The notes: generated from the letters alone by a model not told the origin. Numbered from the stretch's first letter, positions 55,597 through 64,000 are shown. The stretch: 64,000 nucleotides of DNA from Paenibacillus sp. R14(2021) (GCF_019431355.1 NZ_CP080269.1:1-64000), one strand, 5' to 3'. Numbers and translations are program-made.

Positions 55597-56958
55597 GTGT
55601 CACGCAGGAAAGTCGTTATACTGCTGCTGAGCGTGTTTACCATATGCGCAGCATTGCTCGTATCGATGATCGGCAAGCCAGGCTCGCCGATTACGCCGAC
55701 CGGAGACGGAACGCCCTCCGATCAGCAGCCGCAGCTCGAGGGCGGCGAGAATCGCGAGGACGCCGCGCTATCGGTCGCGGTCTCCATGGACGATTCAGAA
55801 TACCAATATTGGATCAAAAGCATAGAACAGTTTCAGCAATCGCATTCGCAGATCAGCATCACGCTGACGAATATCGGTGATGAAGATCCCGATGAAGCGC
55901 GTAAGAAAGCTTCGGAAGCGGGAGAGCCCTTTGACATTATGCTGCTCGACAATGATCGTGTACGCGAATTCGCGATGCAAGGCTACCTGCTGCCGGTCGA
56001 CGAGATCGTCACCGGGGATTCGGCTGCGGATCAGTTGGAAGCGCTAACAGCCATGGTGAAATGGAACGGCTCCCTATGGGGCGTGCCGCTGGACAGCAAT
56101 CCGCTGCTCACTGTCTGGTCGAAGAAGCTGCTGAAGGCGGCAGGAGTCAATGAACCGCCGCAGAATCTGGCTGAGCTGAAGTCCGTCCTTACCGCGCTGT
56201 CGGAGGCAAAGCCCGGCAGTATCAGCCCGTTTAACCTTAATACGGCTGACGCGCGGGATCTGTCGGCTTGGCTGGGGATGTTCCGGGATCAAACGACCGC
56301 AGCTGCCAATCTAATTCCTTTCTCGGCAGACATGAAGCTGCAGCTGCATTTTGCTGCTGAGCACGCCGGCGAGCTGACACGGTTCAATCCGCTTCAGCAG
56401 CAGGCCGATTTGCTTCATGCGTTCCAAGCGGACAGGCTGCTTAGCGCGGTTCTGCCTTGGACGATCTATCAATCGCTGTCGTCTGAAGAACGGGATTTGC
56501 TAACAGTGGGATCGATGAACGGCCCACTTGTCCGTAGCAATGGAAGAAGTTTCGTGCTTACGGCCGAAACCGAACGGTTCTCGGAAGCGAAAGAATGGAT
56601 TCAAGAGATGACATCCACGGATGCACAGCTTGACCGCTACCATGTGTTTGGACGTCTTCCGGCACGAATCTCCGCGCTTACGGGCGAATTCGTCTACAAC
56701 GATATATCCGACCGTCCGCCCCATTATATTGTGCGGATGCTTCAGCTTGCGGCGGCGGAGACGGATCCTTCTTGGCGGGAACGATGGGTTCGCTGGTCGA
56801 AGCTCTGCGAATCGCTTGGCGGCAATGGCACGGTGTTTCTGCCTACTGTCGCAGACCGGCTCATTTCGGAATGGAATGGCGAGCCGGAGAAAGACAAAAA
56901 CGGCGCCGAAGCGCCGTCACCGACTACATTAAAGGCTGATAGCCAGCCTAATGATTAA
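55597..56958 (+). CDS. Extracellular solute-binding-like protein, no partner permease
   Basis: This 453-residue protein has an N-terminal membrane segment (residues 5-25) without a lipobox cysteine, then a Type 1 periplasmic-binding-type fold typical of carbohydrate ABC transport (SVAVSMDDSEYQYWIKSIEQFQ, LWGVPLDSNPLLTVWSKKLLKAAG). GTG 55597 follows AAGGAGGG at spacing 5; an upstream ATG at 55564 is unlikely. No permease or ATPase gene is adjacent. A signal-sensing or scavenging role is possible. Its 3' end overlaps the next minus-strand gene by 30 bases. Confidence 0.86.
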   Translation: MSRRKVVILLLSVFTICAALLVSMIGKPGSPITPTGDGTPSDQQPQLEGGENREDAALSVAVSMDDSEYQYWIKSIEQFQQSHSQISITLTNIGDEDPDEARKKASEAGEPFDIMLLDNDRVREFAMQGYLLPVDEIVTGDSAADQLEALTAMVKWNGSLWGVPLDSNPLLTVWSKKLLKAAGVNEPPQNLAELKSVLTALSEAKPGSISPFNLNTADARDLSAWLGMFRDQTTAAANLIPFSADMKLQLHFAAEHAGELTRFNPLQQQADLLHAFQADRLLSAVLPWTIYQSLSSEERDLLTVGSMNGPLVRSNGRSFVLTAETERFSEAKEWIQEMTSTDAQLDRYHVFGRLPARISALTGEFVYNDISDRPPHYIVRMLQLAAAETDPSWRERWVRWSKLCESLGGNGTVFLPTVADRLISEWNGEPEKDKNGAEAPSPTTLKADSQPND

Positions 56959-58014
56959 TTTTCCGTCTTCCATGGAGACGGATTTTGTTTTGAGAAAGGA
57001 TACAATCTGGGAGGGATAGAAACCAAGATCGAATTCTTTCTCCAGCTGCTGCCGTGTCGTATCAGGCAGCGACAAGCCGTTGAAAATCAACTCGTCGACA
57101 TGGAAGAGTATGCCGCCGCTTGATTCGACGGAATAATGACCGGACAACTGCACTTCCAATTGATCATGCTTGCCGGAAACGATGACTTTGTCCCGCTTGA
57201 AGGTAAAGGCGAAATTATCGAACAATGCATTCTGTTCGCGCAGATAAGCGTTCAGCTTGTCATCCGGAATCGTAAGCGTATAGTTAAAGCCGTCGATCTC
57301 CAGCATATCCTTGTTATTCTGCACCCATGTCGGCATTTTGTCCATGGCCTTGGATAGGGCATTGAAGTAACGCCTCACCTCAATCAAACCGACATTTTGC
57401 CAGAAGTCGGTGAATTCGGCGATCAGAGCGCGCAGCTTGTCCGCATCGGACCGTCCGCTTAATGTCGAATCGACTTCATTTTGCAGGGCAATGACGCGTT
57501 CCCGCTGCGTCTTCAGCCGTGTCTCGACTTCGCTCAGCTGCACGGCCTGCGAATCGAGCTTCGAGATGCTTTTCTTTAAGTCTTTGTATTGCTTCGTATA
57601 CGTGTTCAAGGTAATCTTGTCGGAGGAGAAAATAAGGTCGTAGTAGTCCAGGACGGTTAGCAGCTCGGATAGACTGTCTGTGGAGAAGAGCGCGGTCAGC
57701 AGCATATCCCGTTCTCCCATATAATAGGCGCGTATCACTTTACCTGCAGCCTCGCGCTGCTTCGTGATCGCCGTTTCCTGTTCGGCCAGCTTCTTCCGGG
57801 ACGCATCGAGCTTCGATTCGACGCTGCCTTGCTCCACGCGGATTCTCGCGATTTCCTTGTCGATTTCAACGACGGAGAGGCTATTCTCCAATAGGCGTCT
57901 TGTTTCCTCATCACCCGGTGTTTTGGGCTCGGCAAGAACGGGGTATATCGTCAGCCAGCTTGCAAGCGCGCAAACGGCGAACGCCGCAATCCGGCGGCGC
58001 ATCGTTCCTTTCAC
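56929..58014 (-). CDS. Exported coiled-coil protein, CwlO/PcsB-like N-terminal region
   Basis: This 361-residue protein has a signal peptide (residues 8-30) and a long coiled coil near residues 50-200 (ARIRVEQGSVESKLDASRKKLAEQE). The pattern MGERDMLLTALFSTDSLSELL resembles the N-terminal regulatory coiled coil of CwlO/PcsB-type hydrolases. The C-terminal half lacks an NlpC/P60 or CHAP domain and is unknown. GTG 58014 after AAAGGGGG is chosen; ATG 58002 is possible. It lies on the minus strand before the MidA-type gene. Confidence 0.82.
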   Translation of the reverse strand: MKGTMRRRIAAFAVCALASWLTIYPVLAEPKTPGDEETRRLLENSLSVVEIDKEIARIRVEQGSVESKLDASRKKLAEQETAITKQREAAGKVIRAYYMGERDMLLTALFSTDSLSELLTVLDYYDLIFSSDKITLNTYTKQYKDLKKSISKLDSQAVQLSEVETRLKTQRERVIALQNEVDSTLSGRSDADKLRALIAEFTDFWQNVGLIEVRRYFNALSKAMDKMPTWVQNNKDMLEIDGFNYTLTIPDDKLNAYLREQNALFDNFAFTFKRDKVIVSGKHDQLEVQLSGHYSVESSGGILFHVDELIFNGLSLPDTTRQQLEKEFDLGFYPSQIVSFLKTKSVSMEDGKLIIRLAISL

Positions 58015-58119
58015 GGGCGGCCCCCTTTCTATACGGCTTGGCATGCACTACTATATGCGCTTTACGTTTCTATTATATCTGGATATGGCAATTTTGTCCT
58101 TGATTGGAGGTCGCTCAAA

Positions 58120-59340
58120 GTGGGAGATACGGAACGTCTAAGCAGGGTAATTACGGAGGCCATTCATCGCAGCATCCGAGTTGGCTGGGATAAGCTCCAC
58201 GGTCCTGAAGACGGAGCGAGTAAAGAACGATGTGTGACCTTTCGCGATTATATGGCCATGTGTCTATATGATGAGAGAGACGGATACTACCGATCCGGTA
58301 CGATCCGAGTCGGCAGGGCAGGCGATTTCTATACCAGCTCGTCCATTGGATCCATCATGGCAGCTAAGCTGGCGGATTTTATCAGTAAGCTGGCTGATGG
58401 GCAAGAAGGCCGGATCTCCATATTGGAGTGGGGGGCGGGCACTGGGCGCTTGTCCCGGCAGCTGCTGTCGGCATGGCAAACAGTTTCACCGGCATGGTTT
58501 AACCGGATGACGTACAGCTTAGTGGACGGAAATCCGGTTCATCTGAAAGAATCGCGGAACCGCCTGAAGGAGCAGCACGCAGAAGACGCCGCACCAGCCG
58601 TTCGCTGCCTTACCCCCGAAGAGGCGGAGGAAGAGCTTCGCACAGAAAGGGAGATGGAACGTGCAGCAGGTACATACACCATCCTTCTCGCGAATGAGCT
58701 GCTGGATGCCTTCCCGGTTCACCGGGTTGTGATGAGAAACGGGAAGCTGTGGGAGTTGGGAGTTGGTCTGCGTACGAGCGCAGCTAATGATCGGCTACAG
58801 CCATCGAGCGGAGCGCACTTTCGTGAGGTGTATATGCCTTTGTCTGACCCGCGCATCGAAGACGTGCTTCGCAGAGACGGAATTACGCTTCGGGAAGGGC
58901 AAATCCTTGAGGTCAATTTGCATGCAGAAGAATGGATTGGGCAGATGTCGAGGCTGATTGGCAGTGGGAGCATGGTGCTAATCGATTATGGACATGAAGC
59001 GATGGAGCTTGCCGCGCCGCACCGGATGCTGGGGACCCTGCTCTGCTACAAGGATCATATCGCACGCGACGAGCCTTACCAGCTGCCGGGCGAACAGGAC
59101 ATGACTGCTCATGTCAATTTCACTGCTTGCATGGCGGCGGCTGCAGCCGCGGGCTGGCGCGTCGATTATTATCATACCCAGAAGCAGTTTCTGGTTGATC
59201 AAGGGCTGCTCTCCGATCTCATGGACCATACCGGAGCTGATCCCTTCAGCGAAGCGGCGAGAAATAACCGGGCCATTCGTCAGCTGCTGCTCAGCGACAC
59301 GATGAGCGAGACGTTCAAGGTGCTCGTACTGGGCAAATAA
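58120..59340 (+). CDS. MidA/NDUFAF7-type SAM-dependent methyltransferase
   Basis: This 406-residue protein has the Rossmann SAM site ILEWGAGTGRLSRQLL and a typical N-terminus RDYMAMCLYDERDGYY, with VGRAGDFYTSS. LLANELLDAFPVHRV is a family motif, as in MidA (NDUFAF7), which methylates an arginine of complex I in eukaryotes. The bacterial target is unknown. GTG 58120 follows TTGGAGG at spacing 9. It stands alone and ends at a bidirectional terminator. Confidence 0.9.
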   Translation: MGDTERLSRVITEAIHRSIRVGWDKLHGPEDGASKERCVTFRDYMAMCLYDERDGYYRSGTIRVGRAGDFYTSSSIGSIMAAKLADFISKLADGQEGRISILEWGAGTGRLSRQLLSAWQTVSPAWFNRMTYSLVDGNPVHLKESRNRLKEQHAEDAAPAVRCLTPEEAEEELRTEREMERAAGTYTILLANELLDAFPVHRVVMRNGKLWELGVGLRTSAANDRLQPSSGAHFREVYMPLSDPRIEDVLRRDGITLREGQILEVNLHAEEWIGQMSRLIGSGSMVLIDYGHEAMELAAPHRMLGTLLCYKDHIARDEPYQLPGEQDMTAHVNFTACMAAAAAAGWRVDYYHTQKQFLVDQGLLSDLMDHTGADPFSEAARNNRAIRQLLLSDTMSETFKVLVLGK

Positions 59341-59356
59341 ATGATACGTGCAGCGT

Positions 59357-59400
59357 AAAAAGGCTGTTCCAGGGAGCTCGTCTCCCAGGAACAGCCTTTT
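59357..59400. terminator. Bidirectional terminator
   Basis: A long stem AAAAGGCTGTTCC(A)GGGAG / CTCCC(A)GGAACAGCCTTTT around CTCGT, with T-run on the + strand and A-run on the other side. Confidence 0.9.
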
Positions 59401-59431
59401 GGCCATTTTTGATGTTGAAGTGGCGGTATAT

Positions 59432-59668
59432 TTAGAATGGATTCCCCATAACAAATACCGTCCAATACGTGAAGCCGATGAACGAGACAAACATATATCC
59501 CCAGAACATCAACATGTATGTTCTTTCGGAAAAGTTCAAATAGCCTAACAGGACAAACACGGCGGTCTGGATAAAGAACAAGAGTGCCATCTCGTTCATG
59601 TGACCCGCGAACGCCATCAATGCAATCACAAGTGTCCAAAAACCGAGCACTCGGAACATGCGTGCCAT
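59432..59668 (-). CDS. DUF2626 small membrane protein
   Basis: This 78-residue protein has three membrane segments and matches the DUF2626 (YqgY) pattern, with RMFRVLGFWTLVIALMAF and NFSERTYM. The function is unknown. ATG 59668 follows GAGGGGG. A strong SigA promoter is placed at 59714-59742. It shares a terminator with the upstream methyltransferase gene. Confidence 0.9.
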   Translation of the reverse strand: MARMFRVLGFWTLVIALMAFAGHMNEMALLFFIQTAVFVLLGYLNFSERTYMLMFWGYMFVSFIGFTYWTVFVMGNPF

Positions 59669-59713
59669 GATTTCATCCCCCTCTCGTCAGTCTCGACCCA
59701 ATTTCTATTGCCC

Positions 59714-59742
59714 ATTATATCCTTTCAGGTAACGACTGTAAA
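59714..59742 (-). promoter_or_regulatory. SigA promoter of the DUF2626 gene
   Basis: On the minus strand, TTTACA (59737-59742), 17 bases, TATAAT (59714-59719). It is a near-consensus promoter about 45 bases before the ATG. Confidence 0.75.
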
Positions 59743-59937
59743 CTATTTCATTCGTGACGAATTGGCAAACTTTTTGACGTAACTTCAGGTCATAATACAA
59801 GTTTGCTTCAATTTGTGAAAAAACATGTATGAGCCTTTAAAAAAATGGATATACAAATTAGTATCCGATAGATTCTATGAACTCTACCAAGGGCATAGAG
59901 ATAAAGTAAGCGCCTAATGTTAGGAGGTTTTGGTTGC

Positions 59938-60588
59938 ATGACAGCAGTCAGACAAGATGCCTGGAGCCCGGATGACGATCTCATCCTAGCCGAAGTCACG
60001 CTGCGGCATATTCGTGAAGGCAGTACGCAGCTGGCCGCATTTGAAGAAGTGGGTGAGCGCATTGGCCGTACCTCGGCTGCATGCGGGTTCCGCTGGAACA
60101 GCTGTGTCCGCAAGCGCTATGAAGATGCCATACAAATTGCCAAACAGCAGCGCCAGAAACGGAATTATATGAAAAAACAAACGTATGCAGCTGCAACGCC
60201 TCACGTGTCCGCCATCAATGTACTGGACACCGAAGAGCGCGCATACAAGAACGATCCGCTTACGGAGGAATCGTTATCCATCGATTCCGTTATCCGTTTC
60301 CTGCGTCAGTGGAAAGGAACGTATCAGGAGCTTAACCGCCAGATCAAGACGCTCGAACGCGATTTGCGGGAGAAGGATGAAGAGCTGTTCACGCTTCGCG
60401 AGCTTAACGAGCGGCTTTCGCTCGAAGTCAATAATGCGCAAACGGATTATCGAGCGGTCAACGACGATTATAAGACGTTGATTCAAATCATGGACCGGGC
60501 GCGCCGTTTAACCGTACTTACAGAGGAAGATGAAGCGAAGCCGCGTTTCAAGATGGACGCCAACGGGAATTTGGAACGAATTGAATAA
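59938..60588 (+). CDS. RsfA/GerR-family transcription regulator
   Basis: This 216-residue protein of the RsfA/YlbO (GerR) family has an N-terminal Myb/SANT-like DNA-binding domain (QDAWSPDDDLILAEVTLRHI, GRTSAACGFRWNS) and a C-terminal coiled coil (residues 120-190). Its nearness to panE and bshC matches Bacillus ylbO-ylbQ-yllA, so GerR, a mother-cell SigE-regulon repressor, is the likeliest equivalent. AGGAGGT lies before ATG 59938. No convincing SigE or SigF promoter could be fixed upstream. Confidence 0.9.
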   Translation: MTAVRQDAWSPDDDLILAEVTLRHIREGSTQLAAFEEVGERIGRTSAACGFRWNSCVRKRYEDAIQIAKQQRQKRNYMKKQTYAAATPHVSAINVLDTEERAYKNDPLTEESLSIDSVIRFLRQWKGTYQELNRQIKTLERDLREKDEELFTLRELNERLSLEVNNAQTDYRAVNDDYKTLIQIMDRARRLTVLTEEDEAKPRFKMDANGNLERIE

Positions 60589-60617
60589 CCAGCTCGCCGC
60601 ATCGGCAGCAGCTTCGA

Positions 60618-60655
60618 AATCTCACCGTACCTATCAGGTCGCGGCGGGATTTTTT
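60618..60655 (+). terminator. Weak terminator
   Basis: AATCTCACC pairs with GGCGGGATT with wobbles and one mismatch, followed by six T. Confidence 0.55.
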
Positions 60656-60713
60656 AGTTTGCTTCTGTTACGATGGAGCTATTCATACCGTTTCAAGCAG
60701 AGGAGAATGGACT

Positions 60714-61652
60714 GTGACAATCATCATCGTCGGCGCAGGCGCGCTGGGTCTCTTATATGCCGCAAGACTCGCGCAGGCGGGGGAAGGAGTAACGCTGCTC
60801 ACTAGAACAGAAGAGCAGGCGCAGCTTATATCAGAAGAAGGCATCCATTACGAGAATGCTTCTGGAAGTCATGCTCGCATACGCGTACAGGCAAATACAT
60901 TAAGCCGCTGGATCTCCGATCCTGCTCGTCCAACTGCGGATTGGCTGCTCCTTGCAGTGAAGCAGCCTCATGTAAATGAGGTAATGCTGCAGATGCTGTC
61001 ATCGTTGGCTGGGCCCGGAACGCCACTGTTGGCGCTGCAAAACGGCATCGGACATTTGGAGCGCCTGCAGGCTGCGCTTCCGCGATCGCCGGTATTTGCG
61101 GCGGTAACGACAGAAGGCGCGCTTCGGACCGCGGGAAATGCCGTAAGGCATACCGGCCAAGGCTTCCTCGCTTTTGGAAATTGGACGAAAAACGAAGAAA
61201 ACATAAGTAAACCTCAAAAAATGTTGCTAAAATCACTGCTTGGTGCAGGAATTGAAGCGATACTGTCGAATGACATGGAGAACCGGGTATATGTCAAATT
61301 ACTCCTAAATGCGGTTATTAATCCGCTTACGGCTATATTTCAAGTCAAGAACGGCGATCTGCCGCAGGATCCTTTTCGCTTGCAATGGATGAGGGCGCTT
61401 CATGAGGAGAGCGAAGTCATTCTCCGGGGAGCGGGCTTTCGGCCAGATAACGATACATGGGAGAGCCTGTTGAAGGTGTGCGAGGCTACAGCTCAGAACG
61501 AATCGTCGATGCTCCGGGATGTCCGAAGCGGCAGGGTAACGGAAATCGCCTGGATCAACGGCGGCATCGCTGCCCGCGCCAAGCAGCTCGGATTGCCCTC
61601 GCCAATGAACGATGCCGTTACAGCACTCATTGTTGCGCTGCATGCTTCTTAA
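60714..61652 (+). CDS. 2-dehydropantoate 2-reductase-like protein (PanE/ApbA family)
   Basis: This 312-residue ketopantoate-reductase-like enzyme would reduce 2-dehydropantoate to pantoate with NADPH in pantothenate synthesis. The Rossmann motif GAGALGLLYA is at residues 7-16. The catalytic Lys lies in NRVYVKLLLNAVINPLTA near residue 195. GTG 60714 follows GAGGAG. It corresponds in position to Bacillus ylbQ. Related family members act on other 2-keto acids, so the substrate is not certain. Confidence 0.88.
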   Translation: MTIIIVGAGALGLLYAARLAQAGEGVTLLTRTEEQAQLISEEGIHYENASGSHARIRVQANTLSRWISDPARPTADWLLLAVKQPHVNEVMLQMLSSLAGPGTPLLALQNGIGHLERLQAALPRSPVFAAVTTEGALRTAGNAVRHTGQGFLAFGNWTKNEENISKPQKMLLKSLLGAGIEAILSNDMENRVYVKLLLNAVINPLTAIFQVKNGDLPQDPFRLQWMRALHEESEVILRGAGFRPDNDTWESLLKVCEATAQNESSMLRDVRSGRVTEIAWINGGIAARAKQLGLPSPMNDAVTALIVALHAS

Positions 61653-61676
61653 ATGAACAAAGAGGAGGAGACCAGG

Positions 61677-62072
61677 ATGCAATGGATTTGGGATAGCGTT
61701 AAACATGTCTATGCATTTATGGCCATTCTTCCTATTGTACCCTTCGTACTTGTTTATTTCGGAAGCGCGGCGATTACCGGAGACCGCAAGCGGGCGTTTC
61801 GTACCGCCATGGACGTTACGACGGCGCTGCTGATCGGCTGCGTGGCTGTATTGTTCAATGTGATCTTCAACAGCGGCTTCGGATTGTACGGCATCATGCT
61901 CGTTCTGCTGCTCGGCGGCGGGTTACTCGGCAATTTGCAGTACAGGCTGAAAGGAAATATCAGTATGCGCCGCATCATGCGGGCGATCTGGCGGCTTGGA
62001 TTCTTTCTAATGAGTTTCTGTTATGTGATTCTGATGCTGATTGGCATTGGCAAGAGCCTTTTCAGCGCCTAA
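61677..62072 (+). CDS. DUF3397 membrane protein
   Basis: This 131-residue protein has four membrane segments and matches the DUF3397 pattern, with VKHVYAFMAILPIVPFVLVYF at the N-terminus. The function is unknown. GAGGAGGAG lies 7 to 8 bases before ATG 61677; a start at 61653 lacks one. It lies between panE and bshC and is closed by a terminator. Confidence 0.85.
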   Translation: MQWIWDSVKHVYAFMAILPIVPFVLVYFGSAAITGDRKRAFRTAMDVTTALLIGCVAVLFNVIFNSGFGLYGIMLVLLLGGGLLGNLQYRLKGNISMRRIMRAIWRLGFFLMSFCYVILMLIGIGKSLFSA

Positions 62073-62105
62073 CGGTCCTTGCGAAGCGGGAAACGAATAG
62101 GAATC

Positions 62106-62137
62106 AACCCACCAATTTTTGGGGGGTTATTTTTTTG
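62106..62137 (+). terminator. Rho-independent terminator of the panE-DUF3397 operon
   Basis: AACCCACC pairs with GGGGGGTT with one mismatch around AATTTTT, followed by ATTTTTTT. Confidence 0.7.
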
Positions 62138-62163
62138 ACGCTGAACGAAACGTTGTGTACAAT
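62135..62163 (+). promoter_or_regulatory. SigA promoter of bshC
   Basis: TTGACG (62135-62140), 17 bases, TACAAT (62158-62163). The -35 overlaps the preceding terminator's T-tract. Confidence 0.75.
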
Positions 62164-62226
62164 GAATGAGAAAAAAGCACTTATTCATCGCATGTCATTC
62201 AGAGAAAGAAAGGTAGAGACTGCCCG

Positions 62227-63858
62227 ATGAGAACAGAACCGGTTCAGCTGCCTTTAGGCCAGCCTGTCACCGAGGCTTATATAAAACGAAGCCATCCCGG
62301 CGTGGAAGCGCTGTTCGGCAGCCACCCGGCCGAGGATGAGCATTGGCACCGCCGATTGAATTGGCTTGGTGCGAACGCCGCTAAGCGCGTGAAGTCCGAT
62401 CAGCTCGCGGATGCGCTTCTGAAGTATAACAACGGCATGAATGGACAATCCGCCGTTCTTGCCAATATTAATGCTATCCGTGCCGGCGCACCGGTCATTG
62501 TAACCGGCCAGCAAGCCGGCTTGTGGACGGGACCGCTTCTTGTTATACATAAAGCGGTCACCGTTATTGCTGCTGCCAAGGACGCCGCACAGATGCTGGG
62601 TACGCCTGTTGTTCCCGTCTTCTGGATTGCCGGAGAGGATCATGACTGGGACGAGGTCAATCATGCCTATGTTCGGAATGGCGAGCGTGAAATGGTCCGA
62701 ATGGCCATACAGCGCCCGAAGGGGCCGCGTTCCTCGGTAACCCGAACGAAGCTTCAGCCCGAAGTGCTGGCGGAGGCGCACAAGCAGCTCAGTGACGTGC
62801 TCCACGATACCAGTTTCAAGCCGGAGCTTCTGGAGCATTTGGCACATGCGGCGAAACATGCCGACAGTTTGTCGCAGCTGTTTGCTTCCGTTATGGCCTG
62901 GCTCTTCGGCAAGCAGGGACTTGTACTGCTGGATTCCGACGATGCCGGCATTCGTGCACTGGAAGCGCCGATGTTCGCGCAGATCATCAGACGCAACGAC
63001 GAGCTGGAAGCCGCATATGCCAAGTCCGCGGCTGCGCTGCAAGAGCTTGGCTACCCGGTTACGGCGGACGTGACGGCCGGAAACGCGAATTTATTCCTGT
63101 TTGAAGCGGGCGAACGCACGCTGCTGCAGAAGAAAGACGGCCGGTTCGTCGATCGCAAACAAACCGTCAGCCGTTCGGCGGAAGAGCTGCTGGATATCGC
63201 AGCGAATGAACCGCAATTGCTGAGCAACAACGTACTAACCCGTCCCCTTATGCAGGATTATTTGTTTCCCGTGCTTGGCGCCGTGCTCGGCTCAGGCGAA
63301 ATTGCATATTGGTCACTGACAGGCGAAGCCTTCCGCTGTCTTGGCATGGAGATGCCACTTATTATTCCGCGCATGTCCTATTCGCTCGTTGAACAAACGA
63401 CCGAGAAATATATGGCCAAGTATGAACTGACGTTCAGCGATGTCATCCACCGATTTGAAGATCGCAGAGCGGGGTGGCTCAAGGAGCGGGATGAGCTCGA
63501 TATCGAAGGCCGATTCTTCGCGGCAAGAGCGGAGTTCATGACGATGTATCAGCCGATTATGGATATGTCGGCTTCCGTAGAGAAGGGACTTCAGGATCTG
63601 GCTGCTAACAATCTTCGCCGCATTCAGGAGCAGATTTCGTTCTTGGAGACGAAGACGAAGGACGCGCATGCAAGACGGTTCCAAGCCGCGCTGCGCCAGC
63701 TGGATGATATTGCACAGTCTCTATGGCCGGAAGGCAAGCCGCAGGAGCGGGTGCTGAATATGACGGATTTCTGGAATCGGTACGGCTCGGCATGGCTGGA
63801 GAAGCTGCTGAATGCGCCGTATCATCGGACCGGCGGCCATTATTTGGTCTATTTATAA
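62227..63858 (+). CDS. bshC: Putative cysteine ligase BshC
   Basis: This 543-residue enzyme performs the last step of bacillithiol synthesis, joining cysteine to glucosaminyl-malate. A Rossmann-like core and a C-terminal coiled coil are present. VTGQQAGLWTGPL near residue 94 and VFWIAGEDHDWDEVNHAYV near residue 135 are family hallmarks. It is normally next to mraZ in Bacillus; here ahcY follows. AAAGG lies before ATG 62227. Bacillithiol maintains redox balance in place of glutathione. Confidence 0.96.
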   Translation: MRTEPVQLPLGQPVTEAYIKRSHPGVEALFGSHPAEDEHWHRRLNWLGANAAKRVKSDQLADALLKYNNGMNGQSAVLANINAIRAGAPVIVTGQQAGLWTGPLLVIHKAVTVIAAAKDAAQMLGTPVVPVFWIAGEDHDWDEVNHAYVRNGEREMVRMAIQRPKGPRSSVTRTKLQPEVLAEAHKQLSDVLHDTSFKPELLEHLAHAAKHADSLSQLFASVMAWLFGKQGLVLLDSDDAGIRALEAPMFAQIIRRNDELEAAYAKSAAALQELGYPVTADVTAGNANLFLFEAGERTLLQKKDGRFVDRKQTVSRSAEELLDIAANEPQLLSNNVLTRPLMQDYLFPVLGAVLGSGEIAYWSLTGEAFRCLGMEMPLIIPRMSYSLVEQTTEKYMAKYELTFSDVIHRFEDRRAGWLKERDELDIEGRFFAARAEFMTMYQPIMDMSASVEKGLQDLAANNLRRIQEQISFLETKTKDAHARRFQAALRQLDDIAQSLWPEGKPQERVLNMTDFWNRYGSAWLEKLLNAPYHRTGGHYLVYL

Positions 63859-63878
63859 ACGAAGGGATGACGAATGAC

Positions 63879-64000
63879 ATGTCAGTGAATGCCAAGCAAG
63901 ACAGTATCGTTCGCGATATGGGGCTTGCCCCGGACGGACATTTGAAAATCGACTGGGTTGCGGCCCATATGCCTGTGCTTAACCGGATTCGCGAGCAGTT
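63879..64000 (+). CDS. ahcY: Adenosylhomocysteinase, 5' part
   Basis: The gene runs off the right edge after about 40 codons. The N-terminus IVRDMGLAPDGHLKIDWV then HMPVLNRIREQ is that of S-adenosylhomocysteine hydrolase, which splits SAH into adenosine and homocysteine in the methyl cycle. GAAGGGATGA lies just before ATG 63879. It follows bshC by 20 bases and is probably co-transcribed. Domain integrity beyond the edge is unknown. Confidence 0.88.
   Translation, partial: MSVNAKQDSIVRDMGLAPDGHLKIDWVAAHMPVLNRIREQ

Noticed and set aside
59830-59936. SigE or SigF promoter before the RsfA/GerR-type gene
   Set aside because: Several partial matches exist, such as TATACAAA and CATAGAGA, but none has a proper -35 at the correct spacing.

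Overview
The window is chromosomal DNA from an endospore-forming Firmicute, most likely Paenibacillus or a close relative in Paenibacillaceae. The evidence is the Bacillus-like order of the rpsU-yqeY-floA-yqfCD-phoH-era-recO-glyQS-dnaG-sigA block, AddAB in place of RecBCD, sporulation genes, a B-type RNase P RNA, a glycyl T-box leader, a bacillithiol gene (bshC) and moderately high G+C with strong AGGAGG-type ribosome binding sites. No prophage, insertion sequence, CRISPR array, rRNA or tRNA was seen. Most genes run on the + strand.

Region by region: 1-12.9 kb is a tightly overlapping DNA repair operon (addB-addA-sbcD-sbcC) with a consensus Bacillus LexA box upstream. 12.9-14.6 kb is an accessory gap with an anchored protein of unknown function, what looks like a decayed gene on the minus strand, and a small protein with a natural seven-histidine tract. 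14.6-20.4 kb holds a HIT protein, rpsU-yqeY, a MATE transporter and an nfeD-floA membrane operon behind an ECF (SigW-type) promoter. 20.4-29 kb holds yqfC-yqfD behind a SigE-type promoter, then phoH, pgpH, ybeY, dgkA, cdd, era, a yqzL-like gene and recO. 28.7-36.6 kb has the T-box-controlled glyQS, a PPDK regulatory protein, yqxD, dnaG and sigA. 36.7-39.9 kb has trmK, a Nif3-like gene and rnpB. 39.9-48.7 kb carries an S8 protease, small conserved genes, a lytic transglycosylase, a cysteine desulfurase-thiI pair and two divergent TerC genes. 48.7-55.5 kb is the typA-ylaH...ylaJ-ylaK neighbourhood with an LCP ligase and other genes inserted. 55.5-64 kb has an unaccompanied solute-binding-like protein, a coiled-coil exported protein, a MidA-type methyltransferase, a DUF2626 gene, a RsfA/GerR-type regulator, a panE-like reductase, a DUF3397 gene, bshC and the start of ahcY.

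Most of the window is core housekeeping, so strong novelty is limited. The points most worth a second look are the possible SOS control of addAB-sbcDC, large acidic insertions in AddA, the natural poly-His protein with a possible SigE promoter, the minus-strand gene remnant near 13.8 kb, the SigW- and SigE-type promoters, hairpins abutting or containing ribosome binding sites near 32.1 kb and 42.5 kb, and the bshC-ahcY adjacency. All family assignments were made by reading motifs and gene order, without database searches.
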